Assembly: GCA_965247055.1 (NCBI GenBank) | Contig: CBDFGE010000001.1 | Coordinates: 62,001-126,000, forward strand | DNA from: CBDFGE01 sp965247055 | GTDB lineage: Bacteria > Chloroflexota > Dehalococcoidia > Lucifugimonadales > JAGWBF01 | DNA length: 64,000 nucleotides | Direction of reading: 5' to 3' | Shown here: positions 34,021 through 42,779 of the stretch, one piece after another | Layout of the letters: the number at the start of each line of letters is the position of its first letter | Numbering within the stretch: the stretch's first letter is position 1 | Notes under the pieces: generated by a model | Told to the model about the DNA's origin: nothing | Seen by the model: the letters and a program-made list of their open reading frames with translations, nothing else | Database searches by the model: none | Made by a program: the position numbers and the translations under genes

Positions 34021-35298
34021 TTAGGCCCCCACTACTCTCTCGGGGCGGATGATATCGCCTACCTCCGTCTTGACGAGCTTCTCAACGTTCTCCTTGAACT
34101 CTCGCAGGACGCCATCGCCTTCCGGGCCATCGGGGACCTCGCCGTCCTTTATCCTCACCTTCAGGTCCTCGAATAGCACGTCCTCCGACTTGCCTTGGGG
34201 GAACTTGAAGAATTCGTTGTTGAATCTGGGAAGCTCCCCCGGCCCGAAGTAGCCCATCTCGCCCAGGGTGTACCCCTCCAGCAGGTGGGTGCCCTTGCCC
34301 AGCACCTGCCCCGTCTCGATGTAGTGGTCCATCACGGTATGCATCCCGTAGCGCTGGATGGGGCAGACCTTCATGCACACCCCGCAGTTGTCGTAGCGGG
34401 CCATCACCGGGTGGCAGCGACGAAATACCAGCTTGTGCTTCTCGGCCCCCCTCCACCACACCTTGTCCCTCATGAGGGCACGGCCCGGGCAGCGGTTCAC
34501 GCACACCTGGCATATGTTGCAGAAGGAGTGTATGCCGTAGTCTATGGGCTGGTCGTAGGTCACCACGGCGTCGGTGGAGATCATACATAGCCTGGCCCTA
34601 GAGCCGAAGTGGGGGGAAAGGAGCTGGCCGTTGGCCCCCAGTTGCCCCAGTCCGGCCTCGACGAACATGGGAATATAGGCCGCACTCAGATCGTTGGGAT
34701 TGTGGACCTGGGCATAGTAGCCCAGGCTCCTGATATAGTCTGCCAGGTCCAGGGCCAGCGCACCGATGATCCTGTAGGTGCCGAAGTGGGGGCCCTCTGC
34801 CTCGATGCTCGGTATCGACTGGGTGGGGACGTAGTCCTGCTCGTAGGCCAGGCAGATCGTGTGAGGGAACTTGACCCAGTCCTTCTTGTACTTATACACA
34901 TACCGCATGTCGAAGCGGGTGATGCCCACCTCGCCGAATCCCAGCTCTCTGGCCTTCTGCTTGATCTCCTGGGAAATGTCCTTCCCCGCGGCCGGCTCCG
35001 CCGCCGGCTCTATGTCCGCTGTGTCCTTGGCCGCCATGTTAAGCGGCCTCTGGAGCCTGTCGTGGACCTTGTACTCCGTCATGAGCTCGTCCGTGAACAC
35101 CGTGTAGACCCAGGAGTAGGCAGCACTGTATTCGACGGTCTGGCTCTCCAGCGGATACTCCCGACTGTAAAAGTCCACCTCCAGCGGCTTTTGTACTATC
35201 CCCGGCGCACCTTCTAGCTCCTCGGGCACGTTGATAGTTACCGGCTCGTCGCCAAACGTCCGGCCGGGTCGGGTCACTGAGTGGCCGATCTTGAGCAT
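34021..35298 (-). CDS. Reductive-dehalogenase-like iron-sulfur protein (cytoplasmic, no Tat signal)
   Basis: A 425-residue protein. The central part (GFGEVGITRFDMRYVYKYKK, then FGTYRIIGALALDLADYIRS and GQLGANGQLLSPHFGSRARL) matches the corrinoid-binding catalytic region of reductive dehalogenases and QueG. Two 4Fe-4S motifs follow: C260/C263/C266/C270 and C295...C305/C308/C312. The wide spacing before the second motif is the RdhA pattern. There is no twin-arginine signal and no rdhB-like membrane anchor nearby, so the protein is probably soluble. The ATG at 35298 begins the conserved sequence. It may dehalogenate or reduce an organic substrate with B12. Alternative: a QueG relative. Confidence 0.8.
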   Translation of the reverse strand: MLKIGHSVTRPGRTFGDEPVTINVPEELEGAPGIVQKPLEVDFYSREYPLESQTVEYSAAYSWVYTVFTDELMTEYKVHDRLQRPLNMAAKDTADIEPAAEPAAGKDISQEIKQKARELGFGEVGITRFDMRYVYKYKKDWVKFPHTICLAYEQDYVPTQSIPSIEAEGPHFGTYRIIGALALDLADYIRSLGYYAQVHNPNDLSAAYIPMFVEAGLGQLGANGQLLSPHFGSRARLCMISTDAVVTYDQPIDYGIHSFCNICQVCVNRCPGRALMRDKVWWRGAEKHKLVFRRCHPVMARYDNCGVCMKVCPIQRYGMHTVMDHYIETGQVLGKGTHLLEGYTLGEMGYFGPGELPRFNNEFFKFPQGKSEDVLFEDLKVRIKDGEVPDGPEGDGVLREFKENVEKLVKTEVGDIIRPERVVGA

Positions 35299-35692
35299 TA
35301 GCTTTCCCCTTTCAGATTTGCTGCCATCTGCCTGGCACGGTTCGGATGTTCTCAGACCGGAACGATAGGGTTCCGAACCAGCTGGGCTACAGTACATTAT
35401 CGAGCCTGGCCCTGGGGCTGTCAAGGAACGGCGTCCCCTGGCGCCAGGGGGAGAGCATTGGGCTTCCCTCTGCCGCGGTGTGCCCGTCCCTTTGACGGTG
35501 GAACCTGGGTAGAGTAATATACCTGATGGCAGTGGGGCAGTCGCCGCTCCAATGTCCCGGGCCGTGATCTTGGAAGGGCGTCTCCCAGGACGTAGCGGGC
35601 CATGCAGGCCTTTCAGTAGTGCACCTATTTACGCCCATAGGTGCCCAAATTCTCCAGGCGCTTGTAACGGGTTGTAAGGGAAAGGAGGTACC
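35299..35692. promoter_or_regulatory. Divergent intergenic region with an 8+8 palindrome
   Basis: No gene is seen between the RdhA-like gene and the divergent FAA-family hydrolase gene. GCACCTAT (35623-35630) and ATAGGTGC (35639-35646) form a perfect inverted repeat with an 8-base centre, 46 bases before the FAA start. It is a likely operator for a regulator not in the window. Confidence 0.5.
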
Positions 35693-36445
35693 ATGAAATA
35701 CGCGCGGTATTTAGCCCACGGACAGGTCAGCTACGGCATACTGGAGGGGGATACCCTACGGGAGATCACCACCACCCCTTTTGAGGACTACAGGATCACG
35801 GACCATACCCACAAGCTGGCGGAGGTCAGGCTGCTCGCTCCCACTGAACCGAGGAACATCCTCGCCGTGGGCCTGAACTACTCCAGCCACCTGCACGACG
35901 CCCCCCTCAAGGAGCCCCTGATATTCTTGAAGTCCCTATCCTCCCTGGTCGGCCCCGGGGACACCATCATCCGCCCCAAGGACGTGGAGACCTTTCACGA
36001 GGAGGGAGAGCTGGTTATCGTGATCGGTAAGAGGTGCCGAAACGTCTCCAGGGAGGAGGCCCTCAACTACGTCATCGGCTACACCTGCGGCAACGACGTC
36101 AGCGCCAGGGAGTGGCAGCGGGGGGACGGCCAGTGGTGGAGGGCCAAGTCCAGCGATACCTTCTCTCCGGTGGGGCCCTGCATCTCCGACGAGATCGACC
36201 CAGCCAACGCGTCGCTGCGGGCAAGGGTCAACGGCAAGGAGGTGCAGGCCGAGACGACGGCAGCTCTCATATTCGACGTTCCCTTTACCGTAAGCTGGAT
36301 AGCAAGGCGCTTCACGCTGGAGCCGGGGGACCTGATCTTCACCGGCACTCCGGGCTCGCCGGCCCACCTCAACGACGGCGACACGGTGGACGTAGAGATA
36401 GAGGGGATTGGCGTCCTTTCCAACCCGGTGAGGCTGGAGGATTAG
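35693..36445 (+). CDS. Fumarylacetoacetate hydrolase family protein
   Basis: A 250-residue FAH-family enzyme. Metal-binding motifs are in HEEGELVIVIGKRCRNV and GYTCGNDVSAREWQR, followed by FSPVGPC and LEPGDLIFTGTPGSP. Relatives cleave or decarboxylate 2-oxo-acids such as acylpyruvates and oxaloacetate, or isomerise ring-cleavage products. AAAGGAGGTACC precedes the ATG. It begins a run of catabolic genes and has a paralogue at 44023-44808. Confidence 0.9.
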   Translation: MKYARYLAHGQVSYGILEGDTLREITTTPFEDYRITDHTHKLAEVRLLAPTEPRNILAVGLNYSSHLHDAPLKEPLIFLKSLSSLVGPGDTIIRPKDVETFHEEGELVIVIGKRCRNVSREEALNYVIGYTCGNDVSAREWQRGDGQWWRAKSSDTFSPVGPCISDEIDPANASLRARVNGKEVQAETTAALIFDVPFTVSWIARRFTLEPGDLIFTGTPGSPAHLNDGDTVDVEIEGIGVLSNPVRLED

Positions 36446-36543
36446 ACACCCCTCGGAAGCCAGGAGCGCCGGGTCTCAGGGGCCCCGCCGAACATGATAG
36501 TGCCCGGAGTCACAGGGAGCCCCCATTAACCGGCAGGCAGGCG

Positions 36544-36864
36544 CTAGGCCGGCGCGGGGGAGAAGTCGGATGCGGTCATTATCTGGTTCCTCTGGCTGAC
36601 CAGCAGCTTCTGTACCCTGGGCAGGTACTCGTTGATCCACCTGAGGTCACTCGCGAAGGCCTGGCGCTTCTTCAGCATGTCGTCGTAGTTATCGTACGCC
36701 CATATGTGCACCACCTGGTTAAGCTGGCCAATCTCGGTGTAGTACCAGCCCACCAGCTTGACCCCATGAGACGCCCGCACGGGTACACCCACCTCTCGGA
36801 CGGCGGCCATGTATTCGGGCACCGTTCCAGGCTTGAAGTCGTAGGTCCTGACGTCGAAGATCAT
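36544..36864 (-). CDS. NIPSNAP family protein
   Basis: A 106-residue ferredoxin-like-fold protein. MIFDVRTYDFKPGTVPEYM and the HIWAYDNYDDMLKKRQAFAS region match NIPSNAP, which often accompanies catabolic operons without known chemistry. The start at 36864 has GGAGGAG upstream; the frame is open much further but without family sequence. Confidence 0.85.
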   Translation of the reverse strand: MIFDVRTYDFKPGTVPEYMAAVREVGVPVRASHGVKLVGWYYTEIGQLNQVVHIWAYDNYDDMLKKRQAFASDLRWINEYLPRVQKLLVSQRNQIMTASDFSPAPA

Positions 36865-37021
36865 GCTTTCTCCTCCCGGATGTCTGGCGTCGGTAGCCCC
36901 AGAAGGCAGGGACCCGGGGCTCCCCCCCGGCGCTGCACGGAGAAGGTTAGCACATTCGGGTGCCTTGAACCAGAGGGACCCTGGGTGGTAGATTTCGAGG
37001 CCAAAGAAAGAAGGAGGAGCC

Positions 37022-38476
37022 ATGGCAGCGAGCGAAAGAAGAGCCGACGTGGTGGTCAAGGGCGGGCTGATGGTGACCGGGGAGGCCATCTCCCGCCGTG
37101 ATGTGCTCATCGCCGGGGGCACGGTCCTGGAGACAGGTGCCGACCTGTCCCGAAGGGAGGCGCGGAGGACCATAGACGCCTCGGGCAAGTACGTGCTGCC
37201 CGGCGCCATCGACGCCCACTGCCATCCCGTGTACTCGGACAAGATGGACCAGTACTCGATTTGCGCGGCATATGGGGGCATAACGACGGTCATCGCCTTC
37301 ATCGGCAACGTAAGTGGCTGGGGTCTCAGCGGCTACACCACCGATCTCATCAAGGGTTTCATCGAAGAGGGGGAGCGCCTTTCCCACCTGGACTTCGCCG
37401 TCCACGGGGCTTATGTGCCGGCGGACGAAGACACGTTGCGGCGTTCCGTCCCCGAGCTGATCCGCATGGGCGTCATCTCCTTCAAGATGTTCATGGCCTA
37501 CCGGCGGCGGGGAATGATGATCTCCGAAGAGGGCATGCTCCAGGCGATGGACCTGGCGGCAAAGGACGGAGGCATCGCAATGGTCCACGCCGAGAACGGT
37601 TGCTGCATCGACCACCTGATCGACCGCTACACCGCCCAGGGCATGACGTCGCCGGAGTGGTTCCTACCGTCCCATCCCAACATCCTGGAGGCCGAGGGCG
37701 TCCACCGGGCGGGGGTATTTTCCCAGGTGGTGGGATGCCCCTTGTACCCGGTACACCTCAGCACGCACGAGGCGCTCCCCGTGGTCAGAGGCTTCAGAGA
37801 GAAGGGTCTTCCCCTCTTCACCGAGACCTGCCCCCACTACCTGACCCTCACCAACGACGAGGTGCTGAAGAAGGGAGCGCTGGCGAAGGTAGGCCCGCCC
37901 CTGCGGCAGAGGGAGGACTGCGAGGCGCTGTGGGAGGCGGTGGCCGACGGCACCATCGACGTGATCGCCAGCGACTCGGGGGGATTCACCCGCGTACAGA
38001 AACTGACTGGGGGTTTATCGACCGGGACGCCGGATGCTCCGGCCCAGCCCGGCGGCGGGAACATTTTCGAGGCCCGCTATGGACTCAACACCATAGAGTT
38101 CATGGTCCCGATGATATGGAGCCAGGGAGTCAATACAGGCCGCATAACCCTTCCCCGGCTGGTGCAGCTGTTCTGCGAGAACCCCGCCAAGATATTCGGA
38201 CTCTACCCCAGAAAGGGTGCCCTCCTGCCCGGCTCCGACGCCGACCTGGTAATATGGGACCCGGCGAAACTGCACGTGGTGGACCGGCAGCACGGCAATA
38301 CCGATTTCTCCAGCTTCGAGGGGTTTGAGCTTCTCGGGATGCCGGTGCTAACCATGCAACGGGGCGAGGTGGTTATGGAAGGGGGAGAGATCGTGGGCCG
38401 AGGGGGGCGGGGAAGGTTCCTGCCGGGCGACCCCAACGCCGCCGCCTACGCCCCCGGAGGCCATAGGCTCCGGTAG
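37022..38476 (+). CDS. Dihydropyrimidinase/dihydroorotase-like amidohydrolase
   Basis: A 484-residue TIM-barrel amidohydrolase. Metal ligands are H66 and H68 (IDAHCHP), the carboxylated-Lys candidate K155 (ISFKMFMAY), H189 (MVHAEN), H245 (YPVHLST) and D318 (VIASDSGG). The overall length and pattern fit D-hydantoinases and dihydropyrimidinases. It should open cyclic amides, with substrate unproven. AAGGAGGAG precedes the ATG. Neighbours on the opposite strand (MaoC, RidA) suggest degradation of a nitrogen-containing compound. Confidence 0.9.
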   Translation: MAASERRADVVVKGGLMVTGEAISRRDVLIAGGTVLETGADLSRREARRTIDASGKYVLPGAIDAHCHPVYSDKMDQYSICAAYGGITTVIAFIGNVSGWGLSGYTTDLIKGFIEEGERLSHLDFAVHGAYVPADEDTLRRSVPELIRMGVISFKMFMAYRRRGMMISEEGMLQAMDLAAKDGGIAMVHAENGCCIDHLIDRYTAQGMTSPEWFLPSHPNILEAEGVHRAGVFSQVVGCPLYPVHLSTHEALPVVRGFREKGLPLFTETCPHYLTLTNDEVLKKGALAKVGPPLRQREDCEALWEAVADGTIDVIASDSGGFTRVQKLTGGLSTGTPDAPAQPGGGNIFEARYGLNTIEFMVPMIWSQGVNTGRITLPRLVQLFCENPAKIFGLYPRKGALLPGSDADLVIWDPAKLHVVDRQHGNTDFSSFEGFELLGMPVLTMQRGEVVMEGGEIVGRGGRGRFLPGDPNAAAYAPGGHRLR

Positions 38477-38498
38477 CGCACTCAGAGCGGCGTAAGGT

Positions 38499-39497
38499 TC
38501 AGGGCAGCACCAGGGTAGCGTGGGCCGGGGACAGGAGCAGCTTCCCGTCCTGATTCTCCACCGATAGCTCGCACTCCACCAGACGGCGGCCGTCCTGGAT
38601 GGACTTTCCGGCCACCCGGCCCCGGCAGGTCACCATATCGCCCGGGAAGGCGAAGTCCCTGAACCGGAATCCCAGCCTTGAGATGACGCCTGGGTCGCCG
38701 GCCCAGTTGGTCAGCATCTGCGCCAGGTAGGCCCCCAGCATCTGGCCATCCACGAAGGGGCTGGAAAAACCCGCCTCAGCAGTATATTCATGGTCGTAGT
38801 GGTACCGGTGGAAGTCCCACGTGGCAGCCTGGTAGAAGACCATCCGGGGCAGGGTTATCAGCTTATACAACGGTGTGATTCCGTCCCCCTCGTGGATATC
38901 CTCGAAGGTCAGGGCGCTCTCGAGGGTTCGGAAAACTATGTCCGGCTCGCCGAGGCCCTTTGTCTTGGCCGTCGAGGGAGACGGCCCGGCGGTAACCTCG
39001 GGGCCTGAGACCCGGAATATGGTGGTATCCTCGTGGACCGCCAACGTTTCGCCCCGCTGGTTCGCGTAGGTGATCTCCATCACCAGGAAAATCAGCGTGC
39101 CTGTCCTGCCTTCCCTCTCCCGGATGTCGGATATCTTCCATCTGGCGGTGAGTATGTCCTCCGGGCGTAGAGGCTGGTGGAAGGTATACTCGTGCCCGCC
39201 CCTGATCTCGGTCCCCAGGTGCAGAGTGGGCCTGCCGCTTGGGCTCCCCAGCTCGTCCAGCTCACCATCCATATACTGCCAGGTCTCACACACCAGGGTG
39301 GGAGGCGCTATGGTTCCCCCGTACCTGCTCTTTAGTGCGTAGGCCTCGTCGTAGTACAGGCGGTTGACCTCTCCCGTCGCCAGGGCGAATTTGCGGATAG
39401 ACGCCCTTCCCATCTCCTCAGGAGCGGTGAATACCCACTCCCGGCCGACCAGGGCCTTGATCTCGGGAGTCAGGGTAGAAGGTCCGTCGGTCGTCAT
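38499..39497 (-). CDS. MaoC-type two-hotdog dehydratase/hydratase
   Basis: A 332-residue protein with an N-terminal MaoC-dehydratase-N-like hotdog (FALATGEVNRLYYDEAYALK, APPTLV) and a C-terminal hotdog (YHYDHEYTAEAGFSSPFVDG, LTNWAGDPGVISRLGFRFRD, FAFPGDMVTCRG). Proteins of this shape hydrate enoyl-CoA or related thioesters (for instance mesaconyl-CoA hydratase-like). It lies nine bases after the RidA gene on the same strand, so the two are one operon. Confidence 0.88.
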   Translation of the reverse strand: MTTDGPSTLTPEIKALVGREWVFTAPEEMGRASIRKFALATGEVNRLYYDEAYALKSRYGGTIAPPTLVCETWQYMDGELDELGSPSGRPTLHLGTEIRGGHEYTFHQPLRPEDILTARWKISDIREREGRTGTLIFLVMEITYANQRGETLAVHEDTTIFRVSGPEVTAGPSPSTAKTKGLGEPDIVFRTLESALTFEDIHEGDGITPLYKLITLPRMVFYQAATWDFHRYHYDHEYTAEAGFSSPFVDGQMLGAYLAQMLTNWAGDPGVISRLGFRFRDFAFPGDMVTCRGRVAGKSIQDGRRLVECELSVENQDGKLLLSPAHATLVLP

Positions 39498-39506
39498 ATG
39501 CCCTCC

Positions 39507-40715
39507 TCAGTCCAGTATGGCGATGGCGTCCACCTGTATGAGCAAGCCGGGCCGGGTCAGGGAGTTGACCACCACACCGGTGGCCGCCGGGTATTCTCCC
39601 TGGAAGGCCTGCCGCCGAATGTCCGCCACCGGGCGGTAGGTGTCGAGCCCCTGGGGAGTGATGAACTCTATCGTCTTTACGACGTCAGCCATGGAGCCTC
39701 CCGCGGTCTCGATGATCTCGCGGATATTGTCGTAGGCCTGCTTGGCCTGGGCGGCAGTGTCCCCTTCCCCCACCATGGAGCCGGTGGAATGGTCGATGCC
39801 CGCCTGGCCGGAGATGAAGAGGAACTTCCCCTTCTGGATGGCCGCCGGGGAGTCCGGCCGGTAGTCAGTGGACCATCCTGCCGGAGTGTGTCCCGTGCCC
39901 TCCTCGCCCAGGACGGCCAGCGTCTCGACCTCGATCAGGGCCTCCGGCGCAAGCAGGCGGTTCATAACCACGGGGTGGGGCACAGGTGGGGCGCCACCGG
40001 TGAACCGGCTCCGGGCTTCCTCGCAGGAGCCGTAATGGTCCACACATTGGGGGGTGATGTAGTCAACCGTTTTCACCAGGTCCCGCGGGGTCGCTCCCGC
40101 CTGACCCAGTATGGCGCCGATGGCCTCGTACGCGGCTCCCGTCTGAGCCCCCGCCATGGTGCCTGGGTCCCCGGCCCCCCTTTCACCGGCCCCCCTGTGG
40201 CCGGTGATGCCCGAGAGTACCAGCAGGTTTCCCGCCCGGATGGCGGGATGGTAGGTGAGGCGGTCGTAGCGTTCCCACCCCGGATTAACGGGCTCCTTTT
40301 TCCTGTTCAGCACGGCCAGGGCATCGATCTCGATGAATGCCTGGGGGCGGAGCAGCCGCTCCACGACGATCCCCGTGGAGACGGGCCAGTTCCCCTTGAA
40401 TACCTCCCGCCTCACCTCGGCAGTGCCCCGGTATGCGTCCAGACCCCGCGGGTCCACATAGTCCACGGTTTTGATCACATCATCGAAGCTGGCCCCGGCG
40501 GCCTCCAGGACTACCCCAATCTTCTGGTAGACCAGCCGCGTCTGCTCCACGATGTCCCCCCTTACCACCACCCGCCCCTCTTTGGGGTCGTACTCGCTGG
40601 CGGTGTTCCCTGAAAGGAATATGATGCCGTCCTTCTCCGCGCCCATCGAGAAGGTGAAGCGTTTGTAGTCCAGCCAGGGGAAGTGCTCCGGGGCGATTAT
40701 CCGCTTCTTACCCAT
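39507..40715 (-). CDS. Three-domain RidA (YjgF/UK114) fusion protein
   Basis: A 402-residue polypeptide built from three consecutive RidA domains, at about residues 15-137, 150-270 and 282-402. Each ends with an IEIDALAVL-like strand and has a V(I)KTVDYI/V.P strand. The Arg that binds the imine's carboxylate in RidA corresponds to R120 and R253 in domains one and two, but to S385 in domain three. RidA enzymes deaminate reactive 2-imino or enamine acids as trimers, so the fusion could form a trimer-like ring from one chain. The ATG at 40715 has GGAGG just upstream. Usual RidA proteins are ~130 residues. Confidence 0.88.
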   Translation of the reverse strand: MGKKRIIAPEHFPWLDYKRFTFSMGAEKDGIIFLSGNTASEYDPKEGRVVVRGDIVEQTRLVYQKIGVVLEAAGASFDDVIKTVDYVDPRGLDAYRGTAEVRREVFKGNWPVSTGIVVERLLRPQAFIEIDALAVLNRKKEPVNPGWERYDRLTYHPAIRAGNLLVLSGITGHRGAGERGAGDPGTMAGAQTGAAYEAIGAILGQAGATPRDLVKTVDYITPQCVDHYGSCEEARSRFTGGAPPVPHPVVMNRLLAPEALIEVETLAVLGEEGTGHTPAGWSTDYRPDSPAAIQKGKFLFISGQAGIDHSTGSMVGEGDTAAQAKQAYDNIREIIETAGGSMADVVKTIEFITPQGLDTYRPVADIRRQAFQGEYPAATGVVVNSLTRPGLLIQVDAIAILD

Positions 40716-40878
40716 GCCATCCTCCGTCCGCTCATCCGTCTCCCATGGCCGGCACCATGGCCCGCAGGAATGGTGCATACGCCGTGTGTCCTGTGAGACC
40801 CCCTAACCGTGACCCGCGAGGTCAAACGAGCTTCGCCAGGGACCATTGGAGGCCTGCTTTCGGGCGTGGGAGACGCGG

Positions 40879-40911
40879 TGTCCACTATACCACAGGCCCC
40901 TATAGTGGACA
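40879..40911. promoter_or_regulatory. 11-bp perfect inverted repeat in the divergent gap 40716-41057
   Basis: TGTCCACTATA (40879-40889) and TATAGTGGACA (40901-40911) flank an 11-base centre. It lies between the divergent RidA operon and the metal-receptor gene, and the arms include -10-like TATA cores. It looks like an operator of a dimeric regulator. No gene is seen in the remaining gap, and no cobalamin-riboswitch box is apparent. Confidence 0.5.
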
Positions 40912-41057
40912 ACGCTCCGGCTATGACGAAAGGACTGAAGGCCACACTGTACAGGGCCCCACACCCGTGGCATAATGGGTCGAACCGGCCCGACCGGCCC
41001 TTGTAGTTAATGGGTGCGCCGGCGGCCGGTGACATTACATAACCTAGGGAGCCTGAG

Positions 41058-41990
41058 ATGCGTATCTGCTCCTTCCTTCCCAGCGCCACGGAGATAGTCT
41101 ATGCCCTGGGACTGGGCGAGCACCTGTACGGGGTCAGCCACGAGTGTGACTACCCTCCGGAAGCCCAAAAGCTACCCAGGGTGGTGCACAGCATCTTCGA
41201 CGGCAGTCACTACTCCAGCGAGGAGATAGACCGGCTCATCAAGGAGCGCCTGGCGCAGGAGAAGGGGATCTACGATGTCGACGAGGACGCCCTCCAACGG
41301 ACTGAGCCCGACCTGCTGCTGACCCAGGAGCTATGCGCGGAGTGAGCCATCACGGCGCGGCAGGTTGCCGACGCGACGGACAAGCTGGCCAAGAAGCCCA
41401 CCATGCTGTCGTTGGACCCCACCTCCATAGAGGACGTTCTGGAAGACATCCTCAGAGTCGGCCGGGCAACGGGCACCCCGGAGGTGGCGCAGGACTATGT
41501 GGGCTCCCTGAGGCTCAGGATAGATTCGGTGAGGCAGACAGTGGCCCTGGCCGCTGAGATTCCCAGGGTCGTCTGTCTGGAGTGGATGGAGCCGATCCTG
41601 TGTGCCGGGCACTGGGTGCCCGAGATGGTAGAGCTGGCTGGGGGGAAGGACTGCTTGGGAGACAAGGGGACCCCTTCCTTCAGGGTGGAGTGGCATCGGG
41701 TCCTGGAAGAGCGCCCGGAGGTGATCGTGGTGACACCCTGTGGCTTCGACGTGAAGCGGGCGTTACAGGAAGTCCACCTGCTGATGCAGCGCGAGGGCTG
41801 GCGGACCCTGCCGGCTGTGCAAAATGGCCGGGTGTACGTGGTGGATGCTAGCGCCTATTTCAGCCGGTCGGGTCCCAGGCTGGTGGACGGGCTTGAGATA
41901 ATGGCCGAGATTCTCCATCCGGAGCTCTTTTCGGGGACGGTACTGGAGGGGGGCGCCGCACGACTTTATGGGGAGCTGTTCTCTGTCTGA
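41058..41990 (+). CDS. Helical-backbone metal receptor (BtuF-like) with in-frame UGA at a conserved Cys position
   Basis: A 310-codon gene of the cytosolic BtuF/corrinoid-binding-like family (no signal peptide). The N-terminus is MRICSFLPSATEIVYALGLG and the C-terminal lobe has EWMEPILCAGHWVPEMVELA, then RVEWHRVLEERPEVIVV. A TGA at 41343-41345 interrupts the frame after LTQELCAE. The sequence then continues in the same frame with AITARQVADATDKLAKKPTM. In relatives, as I recall, this place is a Cys in LCxVCA. A hairpin with a GGT loop follows the TGA. If the UGA is read, probably as selenocysteine, the product is whole; if not, translation ends at residue 95. GGGAG lies ~8 bases before the ATG. 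Confidence 0.8.
41355..41374 (+). promoter_or_regulatory. SECIS-like hairpin after the in-frame UGA
   Basis: The stem is 41355-41362 paired with 41366-41374, with one bulged A at 41371 and the loop GGT at 41363-41365. The loop begins 17 bases after the UGA, within the range known for bacterial selenocysteine insertion elements, which need a G early in the loop. Hairpins of this size occur by chance in GC-rich DNA, so the function is a hypothesis. Confidence 0.35.
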
Positions 41991-42002
41991 CGGAGGGCAA
42001 GG

Positions 42003-42674
42003 TCAGTTAAGTCTGGGACCCTCGTAGGGAGTACGCTTCACTATTCGCTCTCTCAAGCTCTGGTTGGCCCCCTCAAGCAGCGGAATCTCGTAGCGGAGGC
42101 GCTCATCGGCCTGTGGCAGCTCAAGCAGCCTCTGCCTGGCCTTCGCGGGGAGCTCGAGGTGCTGGGCGATGGTGTAAGAGAGGGTTATGGCATCGCCGGA
42201 TATTCCGGCATCCCTCAGCCAGCCGCCCTGTAACCCGGCCAACCCGGTCACATACCTGTTGAAAAGCTCCCGGGCCCTCTCCACCACCTCTTCCGAGGCG
42301 ACAGCAAGCTCCTCTTGCAGGTAGCAGACCTTTCCTTTCAGATACGGTAGCTCGTGGACAGTCTCAACGATACGGAAGCGGCGCTCTCCCGCGGTAGCCA
42401 GGTTCATGCGCCCATCCTCCAGCCTCTCCACCTGGGTGATGCGCGCGGTCGTCCCTACCCGATGGGGCGTCGCCGGGCCACCCACCTCCATCCCCTCCCG
42501 GATAAGCACCACTCCAAAGGGTGCGCTCTCCTCCAGGCATTCGCCTATCATCAGCTTGTACCTCTCCTCGAAGATGCGGAGCGGCATCGACATGCCTGGA
42601 AAGAGGACTACGTTTAAGGGAAAGAGGCGCAGCTCTTCTGCTGCTTCACGGCTAACGGCTTCTTTGTCTTCCAT
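42003..42674 (-). CDS. LON substrate-binding domain protein
   Basis: A 223-residue protein consisting only of the N-terminal LON domain (PUA-like barrel plus helical part): LRLFPLNVVLFPGMSMPLRI, FEERYKLMIGECLEE, then GR.NL.T.GERRF. It has no ATPase or protease domain. Such proteins bind or recruit substrates, or act in other regulatory roles. It lies close to and convergent with the metal-receptor gene. Confidence 0.9.
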   Translation of the reverse strand: MEDKEAVSREAAEELRLFPLNVVLFPGMSMPLRIFEERYKLMIGECLEESAPFGVVLIREGMEVGGPATPHRVGTTARITQVERLEDGRMNLATAGERRFRIVETVHELPYLKGKVCYLQEELAVASEEVVERARELFNRYVTGLAGLQGGWLRDAGISGDAITLSYTIAQHLELPAKARQRLLELPQADERLRYEIPLLEGANQSLRERIVKRTPYEGPRLN

Positions 42675-42779
42675 ACCTACGCAAAAGTATATTCTCCGCC
42701 CCGTAGGAACTCAAGGGGCGATGGTCGGTGTGGTACAATAGGCCGCGAACAGCGGAGAGGCTTGCAAGAAGGAGCCAGG

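Noticed and set aside
36034..37101. Long plus-strand open frame over the FAA hydrolase end, the NIPSNAP gene and the amidohydrolase start
   Set aside because: Arg/Gly/His-rich composition, no ribosome site, and it overlaps three genes with clear families.
40916..41057. Cobalamin riboswitch before the BtuF-like gene
   Set aside because: No B12-box-like conserved element could be found in the leader.
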